Source of the DNA: Jaapia argillacea MUCL 33604
Lineage: Eukaryota > Basidiomycota > Agaricomycetes > Jaapiales > Jaapiaceae
Reading direction: 5' to 3'
Assembly (NCBI GenBank): GCA_000697665.1
Contig: KL197763.1
Span: 67,042 to 131,041 of the forward strand
Length of the DNA stretch: 64,000 nt
Position numbers and translations under genes: made by a program. Position 1 is the stretch's first letter; each line of letters opens with the position of its first letter. Of the stretch, positions 46,560 to 58,834 are shown piece by piece. The notes under the pieces were generated by a model. That model was not told the DNA's origin and ran no database searches. It was given only the letters and a program-made list of their open reading frames with translations.

Positions 46560-47425
46560 TCCAATCCAAAGTCCCTTCATGAATATACAATACCCAACAC
46601 AGACCCTCTCACGAATACATCCACCCCCAAAGCCTTCCGAACATATCCAACCCAACCTCCCTCAGCCAAACCCTCCAACATCCCAAAACCAACCCGTCGC
46701 TCATACATGCAACGCAATCCCGTTTTGAACGTAACCCCACGCCTGAACACACGTGGTATACCACTCGAGAGGGGGCCGTGATGTTGGGGGAGGGTTGGGC
46801 TAGGCGGAGAGTGGTTAGCCGGGTTGTTTGTTGGTGGGGGAGATGGATAGAAGAAGAAATGGAGAGCTAGGGCGAAAGGAGGGAAGGGTAATAGGAGTAG
46901 AACAGCATAGATACGTATATGCGTGATAATAGGAGGAAGGAAGAGATGAACAAAACGAAGACGAGAAGAAATCTCACCGTAGCAAGCAAGCCCACTAACC
47001 ACCCTCCCACTCATCCAGTCCAAACTTCTTTCGCGCGAAAACATGTACAAAACACCCTGCGAGAAAGTACCCAAAGCAACTCCCTGCGTAGATGTACCCA
47101 GCATACCCACCCTCAAAGAGCGTATCCAACGTAACCCTTCACGCCAACGTATTCAAGATGACACCTACTCGAGATATCCAGCACGGCTTCCCTTCCAACG
47201 TATCCCACACCTACAAGCCTTTCACCGAACTCTAGCTTAACCCACTCGCAATATCCCAAACTGCTAATCAGACATCCCAACCTCCGACTCGAACATCCCA
47301 ACCTCCTACTCGAACATCCCAACCTCCTACTCCGACATCCCAACCTCCGACTCCAACATCCCAACCTCCTACTCCAACATCCCAACCTCCTACTCCAACA
47401 TCCCAACCCCCTCCTCCAACATCCA
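46560..47425 (-). repeat. Dispersed repeat R2, copy 2
   Basis: Reverse-oriented match of 33180-33960. The minus strand reads GGGATGTTGGAGGGTT, GTGGATGTATTCGTGA, TTTTCGCGCGAAAG. Its minus-strand frames give short Gly/Val-rich peptides (GFGMLEGLAEGGWVGYVRKA), probably fortuitous. The minisatellite at 47274-47420 is its distal part. No gene is called in 46560-47571. Confidence 0.6.
47274..47420. repeat. 21-bp minisatellite, seven copies
   Basis: Seven consecutive near-identical 21-bp units starting CATCCCAACCTCC (then TACTCGAA, GACTCCAA and similar). The period is a multiple of three, so frames stay open, and the minus strand would encode a GWDVGVG heptad. This is probably incidental. Confidence 0.85.
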
Positions 47426-47571
47426 GCCTCCTACACTCCACCCCACCCACCTCCACCCCACCGCCACCCACCCCCAACTCCCACCCTCTCCGCAACTGCA
47501 CTCACACACCCCCACTCAAATCAACACCTGACTTCAACTCCTCCCCTCTCACTCTCCCCTCCCTCCAAACA

Positions 47572-48660
47572 TCATAAAAAGTCCGAAGAAGACCAAAGAT
47601 AGGCCACGAGATTTGCGGTAACGTCGTCAACTACCTCAAAATTCAACACCAAACACAACAAACGACAGAAACCAAAAAAACTCACCATTGAAAACGATCC
47701 CTGCGGGACACCGCTTACCGCCCTCGTACATCCCCTAATGTACCCTGCATCACTCGAAGTCATAACCCATATCGCACTTAACCAAACGAGGTTAACGATC
47801 ATCGATAACAACGCGAAAAGCAACTTCAGGTTCGATTTCGCCTTGTTTCGATGGTGGTGTGGATGAGAACTTATGTGTGTGAGGGAGTTTGAGCGATTGT
47901 GGTGTTGGGAAGGACGGTTGGATTGGGGGAGTGAAGGAGTCCTATGGTGTTTCGATAGTGTTAGTCTCGTTTTTTCACGTTTGAGAGCGCCATCAGCCGT
48001 TTCTGGTTCTCGGGCCTTTATTCTCTTCTGGTGTACCAAAAACGCCGTGAATGCCACCACTTCTAAGACCCAAACGGCTAGGAGAGTGAGTGGGGAAGGT
48101 GAAAAGGGGAGGGAGGCGAGGAGGAGAGATATGGTGCATGTACATGACGGAGAAGGAGGGAGGGTGATGGAGGAGAGGAGGAGAGGGAGGGGTGAGAGGA
48201 GTGCGAGTGGTGGGAGGGATGAGGTTATTGGAGCGAGGGTTCGGAGAGGGTTCGGACGGTTTGGGTGAGGTGGTGGGAGAGTGGAGAGGTTGTGTGTCCA
48301 AGTTAGCGTTATGAGACCCGCGAGCAGGACTGGGCTGATCGTAAATTAGTTGTGAAGGGAAGGAAGAAGGGAGGACACGTACTCGAACGTGTTGAATATG
48401 TTTGGATCTTGGTTTACGAAGTACGTTGAGAGAGTCGTTAGGACGTAGAGGATCGTTGCGAACGTTAAGAGGATTGGACGTGTCAGTGAGAGGGCATGGG
48501 GACGGAGGAACGTGTAGATCGCTATGCGGTTTAGTTAGTAAATTATGGGTGACATGGTGAAGTTGAAGGGAGTACCCAGGAGAACGAGTTGGGCATTGTA
48601 GGAGAGGAGGATGGAGATAATCGCGAACGCGTTCAGTGGAGGCGCGTCCTGGCATGACAT
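47572..48660 (-). CDS. Multi-pass membrane protein, unrecognised family
   Basis: Starts MSCQDAPPLNAFAIISILLS with YNAQLVLL. An intron (GTACTC...GCATAG) joins AIYTFLRPHALSLTRPILLT, FATILYVLTTLSTYFVNQDP, NIFNTFEY. A second intron (GTGTCC...GATCAG) joins PVLLAGLITLTWTHNLSTLP, then Pro/Leu/Ser-rich spans (LPPLALLSPLPLLLSSITLP, SPLTLLAVWVLEVVAFTAFL), a basic cytosolic loop (KRIKAREPETADGALKREKT through SHPHHHRNKAKS), and helix LKLLFALLSMIVNLVWLSAI. It then reads RGCTRAVSGVPQGS, ending WSSSDFL. Five to seven helices, loosely MARVEL-like. An in-frame 51-bp GTGAGT...TTTTGAG near the 3' end may be an optional intron. Confidence 0.6.
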
Positions 48661-48894
48661 GGTGAACGAATGAGAGGGTCGTTGGAGAAGAGGGCGCTTC
48701 AGAGGCGGGAATGGCGGTGCTCAGGCACTGATGGTCGTCGTTGACATTGTAAAAGAAGGCACGCTCTCGGAAATAAACCCGTGAATGGAATGTCATTGAT
48801 GCTAGCGTTGAGCTAATATAATGAGACACAGGCGACATGCGTGTTGGGCAGCGAGGTGCGGGGTTGCAGTAACGACATTGCACAGTCAAACTCC

Positions 48895-49300
48895 TTGTCC
48901 TTCGATCAACCCTCCTTCGAACTTCCAGCGTCAACTCCCCTCGCATGCCAGTCCATCGACGTCTATTATCATAAACTGCTTCTCCTATACCCCCAGGGTC
49001 GTGCTCCCCCAAGTTCCAACTTGTCTCCAACTTCGACGCACTTGCATTCCCCCTCTCGCTGGGACTCGTTTGCCTTGAAGGATCTGGTGAGGCACCATGG
49101 TGGCCTGAGAATGTGACAGCTTCAGTCCGGGAGCGCTGGGAGATGGTTCGGTTGGGAGTCTTGAATCTGTCGACTCAAAGGTGAGAAATCTATATAATCC
49201 AACCCTCGTCATAACATTGAGACCCATTATCATCCCTCAGATCTCCATCTTCACCTTCCCGTCGGAGCCCGTTTGTTTGGAAAGATGTGGTCAGGACCGT
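48895..49300. repeat. Repeat family R1, array C (one full, one partial copy)
   Basis: Same landmarks as arrays A and B: CTTGAAGGATCTGGTGAGGC, GGTTCGGTTGGG, CTCAAAGGTGAGAAATC, ATCCAACCCTCGTC, then TTGGAAAGATGTGGTCAGG. The rest of 48661-49918 holds no recognised gene. Confidence 0.6.
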
Positions 49301-49918
49301 CAGGTGTACATGGCGCGTCGTTGGGAGATAGGTGGTGAAAGCAGCAGTTGGGAGGTTGGAAGCCGGTGAGGTGTGAGCACCAGTGAGAAGGATGGCGGTG
49401 TGCAGTATAATCTGTCGACTTGGAGTAGGCGACGAAAGTGTGAGGTTAGAAGGATGGTGCCATGTATCTCCCAGAATCATTCCGACGCCCCGAAGAATGC
49501 TCGTCAATCTTGAATCAACCCCTCCCCTCCGAGTTTTCTGCTTGCGATCGAGTCGCCACGAAGTAGCCACACCAAACCCGGCAGCTGAAGTGTATGGGTG
49601 TTTTGTACCGAGCACGGTACGTCTGTGCCTCTTATCGGATGCGAGGCCTTAGTTTATCTCATGCATTGCTCCGTAGTCCCACTATGATCGTAGCTTTTGC
49701 TCGCCATTACCTGCACACTTTATTCGCCATTCAAAACACCTGACCAACCGACGAACACCCGAATGCGCTCATCCGACGTCTTGGCGAAATCTCACCTTCT
49801 TGCGTTTTCCTTTCCGAGAAATAGCCTTTTGCTCGGGTTTTCGAATCATTGTGAGTATAAGTGCCAAGCATGTTCTGCCACTCCCTACACTATCCACATA
49901 GGACGTCGAATACGAAAG

Positions 49919-50954
49919 ATGCTCAAGTCTATCGTTCTCGTATTGTTTGCGGCAACTGCTGCTCTTGCTCAGACGGCCGCGGATTATGGACAGGTACGCC
50001 TTCACATTCCCTCATCCATCGCCAGTCGGTGTTCATTGGCATGCATCCACCTTTCAGTGTGGAGGTACTGGCTGGACGGGTGCTACCCTCTGTCCTACAG
50101 GCTGGACCTGCACAGAACTCAACGCCTACTATTGGCAATGTCTCCAAAGTAGCTCCACAGCCCACACGGTCACAACCGTTACGACTACTATCTCTTCGTA
50201 CCCCACCACTACGCCCACGACGACACCTACCACCCATAGCACGTCGACGACAACGACCACTACGACAATCACCCCGACCACCACACCTATTTCTGGCAGT
50301 TCCACGTTGTCCGTTCCTTCTCAGACTGCTAGCGGGACGACTCCACTACAAACTGGATATAACTGGGTTCGCGCAGACGTACGTTATTCTCCCTACCTCA
50401 TCCGCACAAGGTAGAACATTAAGACTTTTCCTCTTTATCAAAGTCTGAACCCTACTTCCACTACTACCTCCAATCCCAAACTCTCAACTCCGCCTCGAAC
50501 GCAGTCCTAGGTTCCCCAGCGACAGCTGGTCAGTTCATAATCTCCTCCGGTCAACTCATCCAACAAAACACGGCTTCGATGGCTCCTCTCTATGCTGTTG
50601 TGGAGCCAAGAGCAAACTCTAGCGTGATGAAATTGTTGATGAGTTGGAGTACGACTCCTGCCACCGGCTCGGCCGCGGGTACTTTCTCGTTCAGTGGGGA
50701 TACGCTTGAATGGGTCAATGCGAATATTACGAGGCAGCAAAACGATGTACGTGCTTTCGCCTTTGGTCGATGCTTATTTGCGTTATGCGTGGATTTACTG
50801 ATTGGATTTGTGGGCTTAGGCATGGTATATCTGTCCCGACTCGGCTGGGAATGCGGATGTGTATATTAACCTGGGGGCTTATGATTACGACACGCCGGCT
50901 GGATGTGAGGATGAGACTATTCATGCATATACGGGCACCACCGCGGTACCGTAA
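49919..50954 (+). CDS. Secreted CBM1 protein with Thr-rich linker and C-terminal domain
   Basis: Signal peptide [18 protein letters not shown], then AADYGQ. An intron joins the fungal cellulose-binding module CBM1: [20 protein letters not shown] followed by [11 protein letters not shown], with its four Cys and aromatic face (W, Y, Y, W). A long Thr/Ser-rich, probably O-glycosylated linker follows. After a second intron comes a domain of about 150 residues: [69 protein letters not shown], and (third intron) [43 protein letters not shown]. This C-terminal domain is known from other Agaricomycete CBM1 proteins but I cannot give it an activity. Likely acts on plant cell wall polysaccharide outside the cell. 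Intact. Confidence 0.85.
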
Positions 50955-51325
50955 ACTCACAAGGGGCTGATAGGGAGGAAGTGCAGATTGGGGAATTCGT
51001 TGTGTCTGCTTACGATCGTAGTTGTGTCTTTCGAGGACTCTGTCGAAAGGCACGTCAGCCTTCGCACTGTACGGTACTGAAAAAATTACTTCATTGAACT
51101 CGATACCGAAAACAGCTTTCAGGAAGGTCTTAGAAAATGTCGATGTCGCCTGGGGTGGGAGCATCGAAACTGTGGTCACAGTTGCCGGACTCTGGATAAC
51201 TCGGATTGAATATGAGAATGTTATTATTCTCCTCAGCCATGGATCTCGCATCAAAACCACATTTCATCCCTCCTCAAACGCCGACATACATACAGAACAT
51301 CTCCCCCCCCTCTCTTGCGATGAAA
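50955..51325. other. Intergenic between convergent CBM1 genes
   Basis: 370 bp. Several overlapping frames, none with CBM1-family sequence. Nothing else recognised. Confidence 0.3.
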
Positions 51326-51693
51326 TCAAAGAGTTGTCGTCGCATACGGATGGGTTGTGAAAGTCGAGCTGGTGCTGCGAGTCGTCGGGGTCGTGGTAGG
51401 GTACGAAGAGGTGTTGGAATGTATGACGGTGGTGGTTGTGATAGACGGCGGCGTGTAGCCAATCTGAATGCACTGCCAAAAGGCCTGGGTTTGCTCCACA
51501 CAAGTCCACCCTGTCGGACAAAGCGTTGGGCCCGTCCAGTCGATTCCTCCGCACTGGAAGTTGAAAAAAATCAATACTTGACTGTAGCGAGAAGGGAAGA
51601 GGGATGTCGACTCACGGCTCCATAGGGAGCAATTGTTTGGGCTCCCGCCGCTACTATGGCAGCGCCTAGAACGAGGGAATTCAGCCTTAGCAT
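51326..51693 (-). CDS. Short secreted CBM1 protein, convergent paralog
   Basis: Starts MLRLNSLVLGAAIVAAGAQT (signal peptide), then IAPYGA. An intron (GTGAGTCGAC...CTTCCAG) joins the CBM1 [30 protein letters not shown], followed by a Thr/Ser linker ([20 protein letters not shown]) and stop. The cellulose-binding aromatic residues are kept. The C-terminal domain of the neighbour at 49919 is absent, so this is either a truncated duplicate or a minimal binding protein. The region 50955-51325 between the two genes shows no remaining piece of that domain. Confidence 0.65.
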
Positions 51694-52232
51694 AATGTTT
51701 GATGATATTTGGGAGGGAAGAGAAGTTGGACAAGAAAGAAAATGACGAGCCTAGGGACTTTATGAGCAGAAGCTCGAACATAAAGCTGGCTTTTGCAATG
51801 CCAAGACATGATATTTCTCGCAAATATCTCGGGGGAGTCAGTAAATTGTTCGTCAGGTGTCAATTCTGGCCAATGAATTTCTCAGCACAAATTGTCCTCA
51901 GGGTTGACTTGAGCCCGGATATTAGCGTTACGACCATTTTAGAAAAGCGCATGAGATTCACGTACTGGAAACTGCTTGGCGTTTTGTCACCGAAGATCGT
52001 CGCCAAAAGGACAAATCAAGAGAGAGCTTGGTTTGGGAAGTAGGCACCTGAGAAAATTTGACGACTCGATACAGGAGAAGCTTGTATTCGACGGCACATG
52101 GCGCAGAACGTCACTCAGATGCCCGGGGTAGAACTAGAATACAAATTACTTCATCTGGCTCTGTGATACAGACGACGCAGAGGACTCACTCCGAGATGAT
52201 TTCTGGTGATGAAACAATAGATAAGGAGATGG
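51694..52232. other. Intergenic
   Basis: 540 bp, no gene recognised. Probably holds the promoter of the short CBM1 gene. Confidence 0.3.
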
Positions 52233-53959
52233 TTACTCTTCATCTGGATCATGGAACATGGTCGTAGCGACCGAAGACGGGTTCACCAGGACTTGTATTT
52301 TTCGTTGCCGTGCCACATTCATTTGAGAACCCCTTTCAGAATCTGGAAAAGCCCATTTCTGCACAATTCGAACATCAGCAAAGATACGGGAAAGAGATTG
52401 GGCAATGGTCAGGAGGCCTTTGTCGGCATCGTCCAGGATAATCCAGTCGACGATTTGCAACCGCGCTACATTACTCCTCTGGAGAATTGGTGGAACGGGA
52501 GGATAGAGCGTATGTCAACGGCTCTGACAATCAACGGGATGTATATCCGCTCCCAATCCAAAGAACGAGCTGCTAGCGGGAGTAAACCGCGCAAGGTCAA
52601 ACGAGGGTAAATCGGTTGCAGATCTTGTTGACAACCCATGTATACGTGACGCAAATTTGGCCAGGCATCACATAATTCTGACATGATTTCGTCGGTGAGA
52701 TCATGAAAAAGCTGGGGAGTGTTCCAGAAAAACTAAGTGAGGTCCCGGAAGACGAAGAGGGGTCGGATTGAGATAGGAGCTTGACAGGTCTCCTCGAAGA
52801 ACCCATATACATCTAGAAATGTGTCGGAGAGATGGATCCTAGTGAGAGACTTGTGCCGTGGGATTCTATTGTGCATTATAGAGATGAGTTGTTGGAGGGA
52901 TGCGTGTGTAATCGCTTGGTCAACGGAGATGGTGAGGTCGGAAAAGGCTAGTGAGTGGAATGCTCGGATTAGAGGGAGGTAGAGTTCGAGGGAAAAGAAG
53001 GGTAGGTGCGCCTCCAGTAACGCAGGGAAATTTTTAGTGGCGTTGTGGGGAGCATTAAATACGCCTGTGAAATCTTCGTAGGAGGTCTCGTAGGAGGACT
53101 TGTGATCGTACTGAAGCCGAAGGGACTTCAGGTTGGGAGAACTCCCGATATGACCCCATGCTGAAATGTCGAGGGTTAGTGAAGTGTCAAGGTGATATGA
53201 TCAAGATTCGGGAGAGTATCCGAAAGTGCTTCAGAAAGCTCGGCAAAGAGCCACGGTGAGTAATCCTATACGTAAAGGACGAGCTCCTGAAGGGATTTGA
53301 CGAATGACGGATACAAGTGCCTCCGCCTCGTCGGATGGACGCTCCCAGTCCTTGATGACCAGTTTGACCAAACGAGGGCCAAGGAAAAGTTTTGAATAAA
53401 AAATGATTTCCCCCATCAAATCCTTGTCCTCATTTTCGTGGTTATCATCCTCCAAGCCGCTGGGATACGGAGGCCAGATCTAAATGAGTATCCGCAATTG
53501 AGATAGAGCGGAGGGCTGGCCGCGGAGTGCTAAACATTGATACAGCATATAGTCCACGAGCGTTGGAGTCCACGGAGTTGAGACAGAGGATAGTCGAAGC
53601 TCCTTGATACGACGAGCGTAAAAGTCAAACCTGCCCCAGTCGGAAAGTTCAGGAAATGGTGGAAAACGGAACCCCTGACGGTGGTAGGGTCAGCTCGTAT
53701 GACCACGGTCCACGAGTAATGAGAATCAAACGACAAACCAAGTGACGTCGTCTGCCCGAAATTCGGGGGCCCACAGCCGCCTGGATAGAGTCATGAAGAG
53801 AGATCCAAGGTCGCCCTGTACACTCCAGAGCACGTCCAACGCGGGTTCTACGAATGTTCGACAAGTACGAGCAATCGCCGGCAAGTCGGAAGGCTGATTT
53901 TCATAAGCACATTGAACGATGATCTCAACGATTTCTGAGACGTGGCGTATTTTGTGCAT
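52233..53959 (-). pseudogene. F-box-like pseudogene, second subfamily
   Basis: Starts MHKIRHVSEIVEIIVQCAYE, then DLPAIARTCRTFVEPALDVL. Later blocks lie in shifting frames: DWGRFDFYARRIKELRLSSV, LEDDNHENEDKDLMGEIIFY, FLGPRLVKLVIKDWERPSDE, ISAWGHIGSSPNLKSLRLQY, AFHSLAFSDLTISVDQAITH, LCDAWPNLRHVYMGCQQDLQ, ARLQIVDWIILDDADKGLLT. Several frame changes and in-frame stops separate them, too many for introns alone. The best-matching relative is the gene at 60940-62634, which shares the DLPAxARTCRxF start and the DW-x-RF block. It shares its upstream region with the Atg15-like lipase gene at 54102. Confidence 0.7.
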
Positions 53960-54101
53960 GGCGACTAAACGTTCCTCGTTGGACTTGGAAAAATACGTGA
54001 TGGATTTCAGGGCCACGTGGTCATCTCCGCTCCACTTCCGAGTCCGTCTTGCTTCTGCCGACTGCCCTGTTCACTGCCCTCATCTCTGTCTGCTATTTAT
54101 C

Positions 54102-55866
54102 ATGGTTCAGCTGCTACCATCTGCTCTACGCCTTCTTCTCTCCTCGTTACTGTGGTCACCAGACCCAGAGCCCACCCTCATCCAATCCTCTGCCCTCCAA
54201 TTTCAGCTGCGCCACCAGCACGCGCTCACCAACACCTCTACCGCAGTCTTCGCTGATGTACCCCCTTCCTTCATTCAAGAAACCTATCGAGTCTCCAGTC
54301 GACGTTTAACCTCACACAGACCCTACTCACAGGCCGCTTTCCAGAATGCCCGGCAGAGGTCGATTGAGAGTGTCCGGATGAGAGCTCTGGGTCAGGGGAA
54401 TCAGACTGGAATGAGGACGGAAAGGATGTTGTGGGAGGACATAGAGGTGCTTGGGCCGGAAGTAGGGGAGAGGGAGACTGTTCTGACCCTGGCTAAGATG
54501 ACGAATAACGCGTATATGCAGCCGAGCGACGCTCAGTGGTACGACTTGAGTTCAGATTGGAACGCCGTAAGTGTCCTCGCCCCTCCTGCTTCTGGGACTC
54601 GGAATATCGCTGTTTTCGCTCTTAGATACCCTATCTCGGAATGTCGACTGACTCGTTGTTCTCAGAGCTACCCGTTTGGCTGGGAACCAGACGAAGACGG
54701 TTTCAGAGGCCACGTCTTCGTCTCCACAGACAACTCCACCGTAGTCGTCTCAATCAAAGGCACATCCGCAAGTTGGATCGTAGGCGGAGGCGGCCCAACC
54801 ACACGTAAAGACAAACTTAACGATAACCTCCTCTTTTCCTGCTGTTGCGCAAGAGTAGGGCCGACATGGTGGCCAGTTTGTGATTGCTATTCAGGGGGTT
54901 ATAAATGTGATTTGAACTGTTTGGAGAAGAGTTTGGTGGAGGATAGTTTGTTTTATCCTGTTGGGATCGTACGTGTTTTCCTTTCTCTCGGCCCTGCCGA
55001 AGCTGATCAACGCGACTCGAATAGAACTTATACAACAACGTGTCGTATATGTATCCAGACGCGACCATCTGGATGACAGGTATCTATCTCTCCTTGGATC
55101 CTTTTGCTATCCTTTGACCAATCCACCTAGGGCATTCACTGGGCGGCGCATTAGCATCTCTCGTCGGGTCAACTTTCGGGGCTCCAGTTGTAGCCTTTGA
55201 AGCTCCAGGGGAGAAAATGGCTGCCCGACGCCTCCATCTTCCATCTCCTGTTCGTCCCCTCTTTATTCCTCATCTCTCGTTCCCGTGTATTTATGAACCG
55301 TCTCGTGTTCCGAATAGCCCTCCACTCAACACATCACCCACGTCTACCACACCGCCGACCCTATCGCTATGGGAACTTGCAACGGTGTGTCTTCGACGTG
55401 CGCTATCGCCGGTTACGCTATGGAATCAAGGTCAGCCCTTCATTCATTCATTCATTCATTCATTTGTTCCCCCTCTTTCTCTACTTCGATATCCTTTCCA
55501 AGTGCTGATTGCATCGAATCGAATCCATACAGATGTCATTTAGGAAAGGTGATCAAATACGACACCGTCTCCAAACTAAACTGGGGAGTCGACGTTCGTA
55601 CACATCCTATCAGAGTCGTTATCGAAAGGTTATTAGCGGAAGATTGGGAACCTGCTCCGAAAGATGGCAAGGAGGGCGATGAAAGGGGGAAGGGAAAGCA
55701 GGTCCCCGAACCTATCGAAGAGGAGGATTGCGTGGTGAGTTACTCTCCTATTTCTGATTCAATGCGGCGAGGTTGATTGGCGTGGGTTTTTGTGTTGTAG
55801 GATTGTTTCAATTGGGAGTATGGAGAGTTCAAAAATGTTCCGTCTCTTGGCGGATGTGGGTGGTAG
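54102..55866 (+). CDS. ATG15: Autophagy-type class 3 lipase (Atg15)
   Basis: Vacuolar phospholipase that breaks down autophagic bodies and other intravacuolar vesicles. Starts [18 protein letters not shown], a signal-anchor helix. Then [75 protein letters not shown], and a Cys-rich block ([20 protein letters not shown]). After an intron [19 protein letters not shown] joins [20 protein letters not shown], the nucleophile-elbow GHSLGG. Then [37 protein letters not shown] (catalytic Asp), [40 protein letters not shown] (catalytic His), and tail [20 protein letters not shown]. All three catalytic residues and the Atg15 cysteines are present. At least five introns; one contains a (CATT)n tract. 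Intact. Confidence 0.93.
55441..55464. repeat. (CATT)n microsatellite in ATG15 intron
   Basis: About six perfect CATT units inside an intron between AMESR and CHLGK. Confidence 0.85.
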
Positions 55867-56333
55867 ACTTTTTACAGCATAACCCTCGACATGCGGGCTT
55901 CGTTTGGATCCCGTCTGGGGGGTTTGGAGGATTGGGTGTATCGAGAAGAGAGGATTTAGAAAGTAATGTCGTGTCCGTGTGTAATCATCTCACAACTACC
56001 GGTGCTACTCCTCGTCGTTCGCTCATGGCCCCATACAATGAATGCGCGTCAGGAGGACGTCTGTATGTACATCACTGTGGGACTAGTCGAGGAATAGACA
56101 GGAGCCCAAAAACCTGTTCCATATCGCCAGAGATATTTTATTCGATCCCTCACCCGAAAGAAACGCAAGCGAGTGAATGTGCACGCTCAACGAAATCCGA
56201 CCCCCGGTTCCTCCAATCTCGAAATGACGTCGTGGATTACACTCTTCGTCGGAGTCGTCTCTAACTTGTAATATTGAGGTCAGTTGGGTCTGAAATGCCC
56301 GACAGAATTTGAAAAGCCGTACTGGCATCTCCT
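55867..56333. other. Intergenic, convergent 3' ends
   Basis: Between ATG15 (+) and an F-box-like gene (-). Nothing recognised. Confidence 0.3.
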
Positions 56334-57914
56334 CTACCCTTCAATCCTCCTCCTGGCCATGTCAGCTTGAATCGCTAAGGACAAGTGGTTGAGAGAATCG
56401 CTAACTTCATCCCATGTATTCTTTTCTTTCAACCGGAACCGGACGTTATCCTGTTTTACATCCGACAAATATGGAAATAGCCGATTCAGGAGGAGTGCGA
56501 GTTTTCGCGGATGATCTGCTTTTGTAGTGCCAGAGACAATTAGCGTTTGAAGGGGATGGGATAAGATGGGGATGTCGCATAGATTGGGTAGATCAGAGGT
56601 GGTAAAGTCCAATCGGAGGATGCGTAGGACCGAACAGTGATGGGCGAGGGAGGAGAGGCAGTGAATAGTCGGATAGGCCTTTGCGCGTCGATATTTGATG
56701 GATAATTGCTTGAGACCTGGGCACGAGCGAACAACCGCTTCCACTCCAGCATCCTGAAAGGAAAAAAGCGGGATTTTAGAGGACGATGAGAACGAGACAG
56801 AGATATTTTCCAGTCCTCGTACGGACAGAAGTGGTTCAAGGATGAATGAAATATCATAAAATTCGACATCTGGAGGGGCTTTGACAGAAGCAGAGAGGTG
56901 GATCTTGCGTAGTGATGGGAGAAAATGGGCGAGAGGTCCTCGCAACACAGGGACAGAAGTGGCAACCCGACACGAAAGCGAAAGATCGTGAAGTCGCGGT
57001 AGGGATAGTGACCGAAGCGTGGCCGTTATCACTGATGTATGACCCGAGAGTGACAGTCTCTCCAGCAATGACAATGAGCCATGGCTGAAGGTGCCCTCGA
57101 TATAGGGTGAAGAACCAACATCCAATTCCATATCCTTGAGTTTCGAAATGAACGAAAGGAGGGGGAACAAATGTTGAGGGCTTGTGGCATTTTTCAAAAC
57201 CAAATGTTGAAGTTTGCCGAATCCTGTGATATGCTGGGGATATTTGGGAATTTCCCCGTAAAGTTCGAACCCCTCTAGGTTGGGAACGACGGCGGCAAGC
57301 CGGCTCAGAGAGAGCTCAATGATATGAGCACCGGGTGATCCATCTAGAAGTCGAGGACAACCTGAAAGTCCCCAGCTCCATCCAACTCCGGCGGTGTAGA
57401 CCGCAGCGTATCGAAGGGACGGTGACATGAACAACAAGACTCCAGGAGCAGGCGGAGCCCAGGACAGCTTCTGAAGAGAAGGAGTGATAGGATCGTGTCC
57501 TGACGACTGGGCCATGTATATGTAGAAGGATGAGTCGATGGCGATGTCTTCGAGAAGCCGGAGTGATCGAACAAATTTTCCATATTCTTTCATGCGCGCC
57601 AACTGCCGATCTGTGGGGGAGGTGCACAAAAACTTGAAGAAAGGGAGTCAGCAGATTGTTGACTTTGCATGTGATTGATCAAGTAGAGACGACCTCACGT
57701 AGATTTTATCGACCAGTTGGAAGGATGGAAGCAGTTTGAATAGTGGCAGTGCGCTCTTCATATCCCTCCATAGCACCATCGCCCCCGGTTGGAACCACGA
57801 CCGGCAGCAACGTATGACCATTGCTAGTGTCTGGGTACCGGAAGGTTCCTCCATGAGAATATTGAAGCAATGGTAAAGAATGTCGAAGTTTTCAAGCATG
57901 GGATGACAAGCCAT
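56334..57914 (-). CDS. F-box-like/LRR-like protein
   Basis: Exon 1 from ATG 57914: MACHPMLENFDILYHCFNIL, AMVIRCCRSWFQPGAMVLWR, DMKSALPLFKLLPSFQLVDK. Intron joins DKIY to the exon containing FLCTSPTDRQLARMKEYGKF. About 430 residues follow with leucine-rich repeats (NLEGFELYGEIPKYPQHITG, LERLSLSGHTSVITATLRSL, CPGLKQLSIKYRRAKAYPTI, ALLLNRLFPYLSDV), ending MARRRIEG. Intact. About as diverged from the 58835 neighbour as from the 40288 pair. Probable SCF adaptor; substrate unknown. Confidence 0.8.
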
Positions 57915-58834
57915 GAGTTCGATCGATGATTTGGCGGTGAGATGTCTGAAACCGAGATCAGGATGGTGTACTTAGGCATATGAAGTGGAGCTGAAAACTA
58001 ACGAGTAGTCGCGAACAAGCCAGTGAAGGCGAATCTGAGAGATCTTGGTTGATACAATAAGAGCTGAGAAGTACGTTATAATTAACTCACCCACTTTAAC
58101 TTGGGCGAGCTTGGGCGCCTTTTGCCTCGTGTCATGCTCGTGTCAGTCACGATACCTGCGCTGATCTGATACAGCGACGGCGAGGTACAACGAGGCAATA
58201 AGATATAGTGGCCAGGCAAATTGTAGAACGATCACCATCGCAAGACTCTGCTGGTCGAGAGCCTAAGACGATCTGAAACGAATAGATTCCCAAAACACCC
58301 AATAATGTGTTGCTCTCACTAAGACAACATTCGGCGACCTCGTCAACTTCCACCATTGAACATCAGATCAATTTGAGTAAAGCCAAAATTGGGCGTACAC
58401 ACCTCGAGTATGAATTAACGACTCGAGAAAACTTCGCCAGGTAGTCGTTTACATCAACCCGCGCATTCCTCCTTGGCCTCATATGCATATGGGGAGTGTC
58501 CTGTGGCCATCTAAAGCGCAAAGTAGGATAGGCAAAGAGGAACTGAGAACTACTGAGAAACCTCCGAACCTTCACGAACAAGTGGTGAATCTGAGATATG
58601 ATGGTGGAAACGATAACGCGGAGCGATAGCTTCAGAACGTGCCGCTCATTGCCTTCAGCAGAAGAATGTATTTACCGAAGCAGTTAACACTAGACGGAGT
58701 CCTTCAAACAAAATACAACAAACTACGACAATACATGGTAGCGAGGGACATTACTGGACTAATGCACTGTTGATAACCATGGAAAGCTGCATGCAGCTTC
58801 CGAGATACACAAGTCTTACAGACAATTGACTGGC
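57915..58834. other. Intergenic
   Basis: 920 bp, only short frames; no gene or repeat recognised. Confidence 0.3.

Noticed and set aside
47113-47501. Heptad-repeat protein encoded by the minisatellite
   Set aside because: The 21-bp period keeps every frame open, so the frame is an automatic result of the repeat.
50727-51260. 177-codon minus frame between the CBM1 genes
   Set aside because: Overlaps the 3' exon of the plus-strand CBM1 gene and has no family features.
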